The notes under the pieces are model-generated. The model was not told where the DNA came from and ran no database searches. It saw only the letters and a list, made by a program, of their open reading frames with translations. Made by a program: the position numbers and the translations under genes. 64,000 nt of DNA from Myxococcales bacterium (lineage in GTDB: Bacteria; Myxococcota_A; Polyangia; Polyangiales; Polyangiaceae): contig JACPVJ010000008.1 in assembly GCA_016191785.1 (NCBI GenBank), forward strand, positions 1 through 64,000, given 5' to 3'. Below, piece after piece: positions 60,442 through 64,000 of the stretch; within the stretch, counting starts at the first letter, position 1, and every line of letters starts with the position of its first letter.

Positions 60442-61743
60442 ATGGAAAGCCTCCTCGACAAGTTCAAGAACAAGACCGCCCACGTCGTCGTCATCGGCGT
60501 CGGCTACGTCGGGCTGCCCCTGGTGGCCGAGTTCGCCCGCGCGGGCTTCCGGGTCACGGGCCTGGACTACGACCGCGAGAAGGTCCGGCTGCTGAACGCC
60601 GGCGAGTCGTACATCCAGGACGTGCCGACCGCGGACATCGCGCCCCACGTGGCGGCGCGGCGGCTCGGGGCCACGGCGGATCCGGCCATCCTGGCCGAGG
60701 CGGACGCGGTGGTGGTGTGCGTGCCCACGCCGCTCAACAAGACCAAAGATCCGGACATGCGCTTCATTCTGGAAGCGACCAGCGAGATCGCGAAGCACCA
60801 GCACCCGGGGATGCTGATCGTGCTCGAGAGCACGACGTATCCGGGGACCACCGACGAGGTGGTGGTGCCGAAGCTGACCGAGAAGGGCGCGGTCCTGGGC
60901 AAGGACGTGTTCGTGGCCTTCTCGCCCGAGCGCGTGGATCCGGGGAACAAGATCTACAAGACCAAGAACACCTCGAAGGTCATCGGGGGCGCGACGCCCG
61001 AGTGCCTGAAGCTGGCGACGGCGCTCTACTCGAACATCATCGACACGCTGGTGCCGGTCTCGAGCACCCAGGCCGCCGAGATGGTCAAGCTGCTCGAGAA
61101 CACCTTCCGCGCGGTGAACATCGGCCTGGTCAACGAGGTGGCCATGATGAGCCGGCGGCTGGGGCTCGACCCCTTCGAGGTGATCCGCGCGGCCGCCAGC
61201 AAGCCCTTCGGGTTCATGCCCTTCTATCCGGGGCCGGGCCTGGGCGGGCACTGCATCCCCATCGACCCGCTGTACCTCTCGTGGAAGCTCCGCACCCTGA
61301 AGTACCAGGCGCGCTTCATCGACCTGGCCGACACCATCAACAGCTCGATGCCCGGCTACGTGGTCGATCGCGTCACCGAGGCGCTGAACGATCAGAAAAA
61401 GGCCGTGAAGGGCTCGAAGGTGCTGGTCTATGGCGTGGCCTACAAGCGCGACGTGGACGACATGCGCGAGAGCCCAGCCTTCCACGTGATGCACGATCTG
61501 ATCGCGCGGGGCGCGGAGCTCAGCTACATGGACCCGCACGTGCCCAGCTTCGACGAAGACGGCATGAAGATGAGCAGCGTCGACCCCGCTTCCAGCTTCG
61601 CGGCCTGGGACTGCGTCGTGATCGTGACGGACCACGAGAAGCTCGATCGCAAGCGGCTCTTGGCCGAAGCGAAGCTGGTGGTCGACACGCGCGACGCGCT
61701 GCGCGGCGTCGAGGGTGACCGGTCGAAGGTGTACGGGCTCTGA
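60442..61743 (+). CDS. UDP-sugar 6-dehydrogenase (WbpA/WecC-like)
   Basis: 433 residues. NAD-binding GVGYVG (19-24), the VPTPL loop (94-98), Lys216 (AAEMVKLLENTFR), and catalytic Cys271 in GLGGHCIPIDPLY; the C-terminal domain (VLVYGVAYKRDVDDMRESPA) is complete. Most similar by pattern to UDP-GlcNAc/UDP-ManNAc dehydrogenases. A second copy lacking the first ~114 residues lies at 63032-64000. With wecB it could give UDP-ManNAcA, although the distance argues for a partly separate function. Confidence 0.92.
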   Translation: MESLLDKFKNKTAHVVVIGVGYVGLPLVAEFARAGFRVTGLDYDREKVRLLNAGESYIQDVPTADIAPHVAARRLGATADPAILAEADAVVVCVPTPLNKTKDPDMRFILEATSEIAKHQHPGMLIVLESTTYPGTTDEVVVPKLTEKGAVLGKDVFVAFSPERVDPGNKIYKTKNTSKVIGGATPECLKLATALYSNIIDTLVPVSSTQAAEMVKLLENTFRAVNIGLVNEVAMMSRRLGLDPFEVIRAAASKPFGFMPFYPGPGLGGHCIPIDPLYLSWKLRTLKYQARFIDLADTINSSMPGYVVDRVTEALNDQKKAVKGSKVLVYGVAYKRDVDDMRESPAFHVMHDLIARGAELSYMDPHVPSFDEDGMKMSSVDPASSFAAWDCVVIVTDHEKLDRKRLLAEAKLVVDTRDALRGVEGDRSKVYGL

Positions 61744-61927
61744 TTCTGAGGCCCGGACCGAACGGCGGGGGCCGACCCGAGCCCCGCCTGCACCCGCCCG
61801 GCACTATCCAGGCTGGCCGCGTTGCTCTTTTCGAGCGCCCCGCCCCCGTTCGAAGCTCATCCCCCGCCCACCCGACGGCATTTGCGCTCGCGTGTTGGCC
61901 CGTCGTCCGCCGCCATGCAGCTCCGAC
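61744..61927. other. non-coding scar between the dehydrogenase and the sugar-transferase remnant
   Basis: About 184 bases with high GC and no convincing gene, ribosome site or terminator. Together with the remnant at 61928-62050 it fills the 303-base gap before the methyltransferase. Probably rearranged sequence. Confidence 0.4.
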
Positions 61928-62050
61928 CAGTGGATGAAGATGGGCCTCGACTGCACCGACAACTGGAGGGTGGTCACCGACCTCAAGGTCACCGTGGTCA
62001 CCGTGCCGGTCGTGCTTTTCGGGCACGGCGGCAAGCAGCTCTTGCCATGA
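61928..62050 (+). pseudogene. C-terminal remnant of a WcaJ-type sugar transferase
   Basis: About 40 codons in one frame, ending with TGA at 62048-62050. The residues DNWRVVTDLKVTVVTVPVVL followed by FGHGG match the last helix of WcaJ/TuaA-type phosphoglycosyltransferases (typically NWSLxxDLKILLxTVPVVLxGRGA). Nothing upstream in frame resembles the rest of the family. The stop overlaps the ATG of the next gene, suggesting it was once the tail of the gene preceding the methyltransferase in a different locus. Confidence 0.5.
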
Positions 62051-63012
62051 CCCTTCGACGCATCGCGGAGAAGCTTCTGCGCGCACTCGACTACCCGCTG
62101 CTGCCCGCGCTGCTCCCGGCAGCCCTTCTGCTCAAGTTCGTGCGACACGCCGGCGTTCATCGCCTTCCCCAGTCGCGTGCAATGCTACGCGCGATCGGGG
62201 TGTTTCCCTTACGCCGTCACTACTACGAACCGCAATTCGATTTTCGCGCGCTCTCCCGACCGCTTTCGGAACCGCGCACGCTCCCGGGCGTGGCGCTCGA
62301 TCTGGCTGGGCAATGCACCTTGCTCGCCGCTATGCGTTGCGCGGACGAGTTGCTGGATTTGCCGCGACGGCAACGCGGCGAACTGGAATACTATCTCGAC
62401 AACGGCTTCTTCGAAGCCGGCGACGCGGAGTTCCTCTATCAGCTGATCCGCCTCAAGAAACCGCGACGCATAGTCGAAATTGGCAGCGGGAATTCGACTC
62501 TGATCGCCATGAAAGCGCTGGCGCGCAATCGCGAACTTGACCCGGAGTATCGCTGCGAACACACCTGCATCGAACCCTATGAAGTGCCTTGGCTGGAAAG
62601 AACGGGCGCGACCATCCTGCGACAGCGGGTCGAGGACGTCGGTCTGCAACCCTTCGAGGCGCTCGGTGCGAATGACCTGCTCTTCATCGATTCGTCGCAT
62701 GTGATCCGCCCGCAAGGCGACGTGCTTTTCGAGTTCCTGCAGCTCCTCCCCACGCTTGCCCGTGGGGTTATCGTCCACATTCACGACATTTTCACGCCCC
62801 GCGACTACCCAGCCAAATGGGTGGTCGAGGAAGTACGCCTGTGGAACGAGCAGTACCTGCTCGAGGCCTTTCTGTCCGGCAACGGCGAGTGGCGAGTGCT
62901 GGCCGCGCTGAATCACCTTTCGCACCACTGCTTCCTTGAGCTCCAAGCCGTCTGCCCCCACCTCGAGAAAGACAGCGAGCCCAGGTCCTTCTATATCCAG
63001 AAGACCGCGTGA
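62047..63012 (+). CDS. class I SAM-dependent methyltransferase-like protein (foreign codon use)
   Basis: 321 residues from the ATG at 62047. The N-terminal ~130 residues include a hydrophobic start (LLPALLPAALLLKFV) and a helical region. The Rossmann motif VEIGSGNSTLIAMKAL then follows, with LLFIDSSHVIRPQGDVLFEF and VIVHIHDIFTPRDYP, typical of the Methyltransf_24-like group in polysaccharide loci. Codon use (many GAA, CTG, TAT, AAT) differs from the strongly G/C-ending neighbours, suggesting transfer from another proteobacterium. Short overlap with the sugar-transferase remnant upstream. Confidence 0.8.
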   Translation: MTLRRIAEKLLRALDYPLLPALLPAALLLKFVRHAGVHRLPQSRAMLRAIGVFPLRRHYYEPQFDFRALSRPLSEPRTLPGVALDLAGQCTLLAAMRCADELLDLPRRQRGELEYYLDNGFFEAGDAEFLYQLIRLKKPRRIVEIGSGNSTLIAMKALARNRELDPEYRCEHTCIEPYEVPWLERTGATILRQRVEDVGLQPFEALGANDLLFIDSSHVIRPQGDVLFEFLQLLPTLARGVIVHIHDIFTPRDYPAKWVVEEVRLWNEQYLLEAFLSGNGEWRVLAALNHLSHHCFLELQAVCPHLEKDSEPRSFYIQKTA

Positions 63013-63031
63013 GAAGCGCCTTCTTCGCGCG

Positions 63032-64000
63032 GCCATCGACGAGATCGCGAAGCATCAACATCCCGGAATGCTAATCGTGCTGGAGAGCACGACCTGTCCC
63101 GGCACCACCGACGAGGTGGTGGTGCCCCGGCTGACCGAGAAGGGCGCGGTCCTGGGCAAGGACGTGTTCGTGGCCTTCTCGCCCGAGCGCGTGGACCCGG
63201 GGAACAAGATCTACAAGACCAAGAACACGCCGAAGGTCATCGGGGGCGCGACGCCCGAGTGCCTGAAGCTGGCGACCGCGCTCTACTCTCACATCATCGA
63301 CACGCTGGTGCCGGTCTCGAGCACCCAGGCGGCCGAGATGGTCAAGCTGCTCGAGAACACCTTCCGCGCCGTGAACATCGGCCTGGTCAACGAGGTGGCC
63401 ATGATGAGCCGGCGGCTGGGGCTCGATCCCTTCGAGGTGATCCGGGCGGCGGCGAGCAAACCCTTCGGGTTCATGCCCTTCTATCCGGGGCCGGGCCTGG
63501 GCGGGCACTGCATCCCCATCGACCCGCTGTACCTCTCGTGGAAGCTCCGCACCCTGAAGTACCAGGCGCGCTTCATCGATCTGGCCGACACCATCAACAG
63601 CTCGATGCCCGCCTATGTGGTCGATCGCGTCACCGAGGCGCTGAACGATCAGAAGAAGGCCGTGAAGGGCTCGAAGGTGCTGGTCTACGGCGTGGCGTAC
63701 AAGCGCGACGTGGACGACATGCGCGAGAGCCCCGCCTTCCACGTGATGCACGATCTGATCGCGCGGGGCGCGGAGCTCAGCTACATGGACCCGCACGTGC
63801 CCAGCTTCGACGAAGACGGCATGAAGATGAGCAGCGTCGATCCGGCGGGCAGCTTCGCGGCCTGGGACTGCGTGGTGATCGTGACGGACCACGAGAAGCT
63901 CGATCGCGCGCGCCTCTTGCGCGAAGCGAAGCTGGTGGTCGACACGCGCGACGCCCTGCGCGGCGTCGAGGGTGACCGGTCGAAGGTGTACGGGCTCTGA
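63032..64000 (+). pseudogene. 5'-truncated second copy of the UDP-sugar dehydrogenase
   Basis: Homology starts at Glu115 of the intact copy (DEIAKHQHPGMLIVLES) and continues to the same stop, which is the last base of the window. The Rossmann NAD domain (residues 1-114) is missing, so no active enzyme is expected. The first ~60 bases differ from the intact copy at many synonymous sites, after which the copies are nearly identical, placing a recombination junction near 63080-63100. The catalytic Cys region is retained. Confidence 0.88.

Noticed and set aside
60235..61635. 466-codon minus-strand frame opposite the dehydrogenase
   Set aside because: Strongly biased His/Arg/Val composition and exact complement of a well-conserved enzyme; the same shadow recurs opposite the truncated copy.
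1..64000. CRISPR arrays, tRNA and rRNA genes
   Set aside because: No regularly spaced repeats and no cloverleaf-like or rRNA-like segments were noticed by eye; a covariance-model scan would be needed to exclude a tRNA fully.

Overview
The window looks like a chromosomal segment of a high-GC myxobacterium of the Polyangia/Sorangium type. The clues are protein architecture rather than a marker gene: secreted lipoproteins with Gly/Ser/Thr or Asp/Gly/Ala linkers, FG-GAP-type surface proteins, one possible MYXO-CTERM-like tail, and an Rpn-type nuclease tail with AEGKAKG repeats. No rRNA, tRNA or CRISPR array was seen.

Layout. At 1-2181 there is the tail of an Rpn-like nuclease gene, an unknown gene and a beta-propeller lipoprotein. 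From 2194 to about 29.9 kb lies a Wzx/Wzy-type polysaccharide locus: a FlaA1/CapD-type membrane dehydratase, a tyrosine autokinase (Wzc type), a polymerase/ligase with a long C-terminal extension, an initiating phosphoglycosyltransferase, a tightly overlapping operon (split transketolase, TylF-type O-methyltransferase, UDP-GlcNAc 2-epimerase, two NDP-sugar epimerases, asparagine synthase), a glycosyltransferase, a methyltransferase, a Wzx-type flippase, a second asparagine synthase and a second polymerase. An IS3-family element sits at 30008-31616. From 31.7 to 40.8 kb are two beta-helix (lyase-like) proteins, a heparinase-like protein, a two-domain oxidoreductase and an aminotransferase. From 46.4 to 52.0 kb are two more glycosyltransferases, a transglutaminase-like membrane protein, a GNAT acetyltransferase and a DegT-type sugar aminotransferase.

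Two systems stand out. (1) A complete 4457-bp transposon (41766-46222) has 12-bp perfect terminal inverted repeats starting TGT, a second shared motif inside each end, and a 5-bp target duplication (CCAGT). It carries a DD(35)E Mu/TnsB-like transposase, an ExeA/TniB-like AAA+ ATPase, a RepA-like ATPase and a zinc-ribbon protein, and no recognisable TniQ. It has split a lipoprotein gene, and removing it with one CCAGT copy restores the reading frame exactly. (2) A lasso-peptide-like RiPP locus at 51.9-60.3 kb contains a nucleotidyltransferase, a PqqD-like recognition protein, a B2-type transglutaminase-like protease, an HPr-kinase-like kinase, an asparagine-synthetase-like cyclase, and a 55-residue precursor gene (60095-60262) overlapping the end of the cyclase gene. 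The leader has the YxxPxL...LGSL..LT pattern and the predicted core ends in Ser, the residue modified by known lasso-peptide kinases.

The right edge (60442-64000) is a recombination scar: an intact UDP-sugar dehydrogenase, a short sugar-transferase tail remnant, a methyltransferase with different codon use, and a second dehydrogenase copy lacking its first ~114 residues. WecB (12617) and the dehydrogenase (60442) together could supply UDP-ManNAcA; the split transketolase, TylF-type methyltransferase, DegT aminotransferase and GNAT protein suggest a repeat unit with methylated and N-acylated amino sugars. All function calls rest on motif and family recognition by eye; no database search was run.
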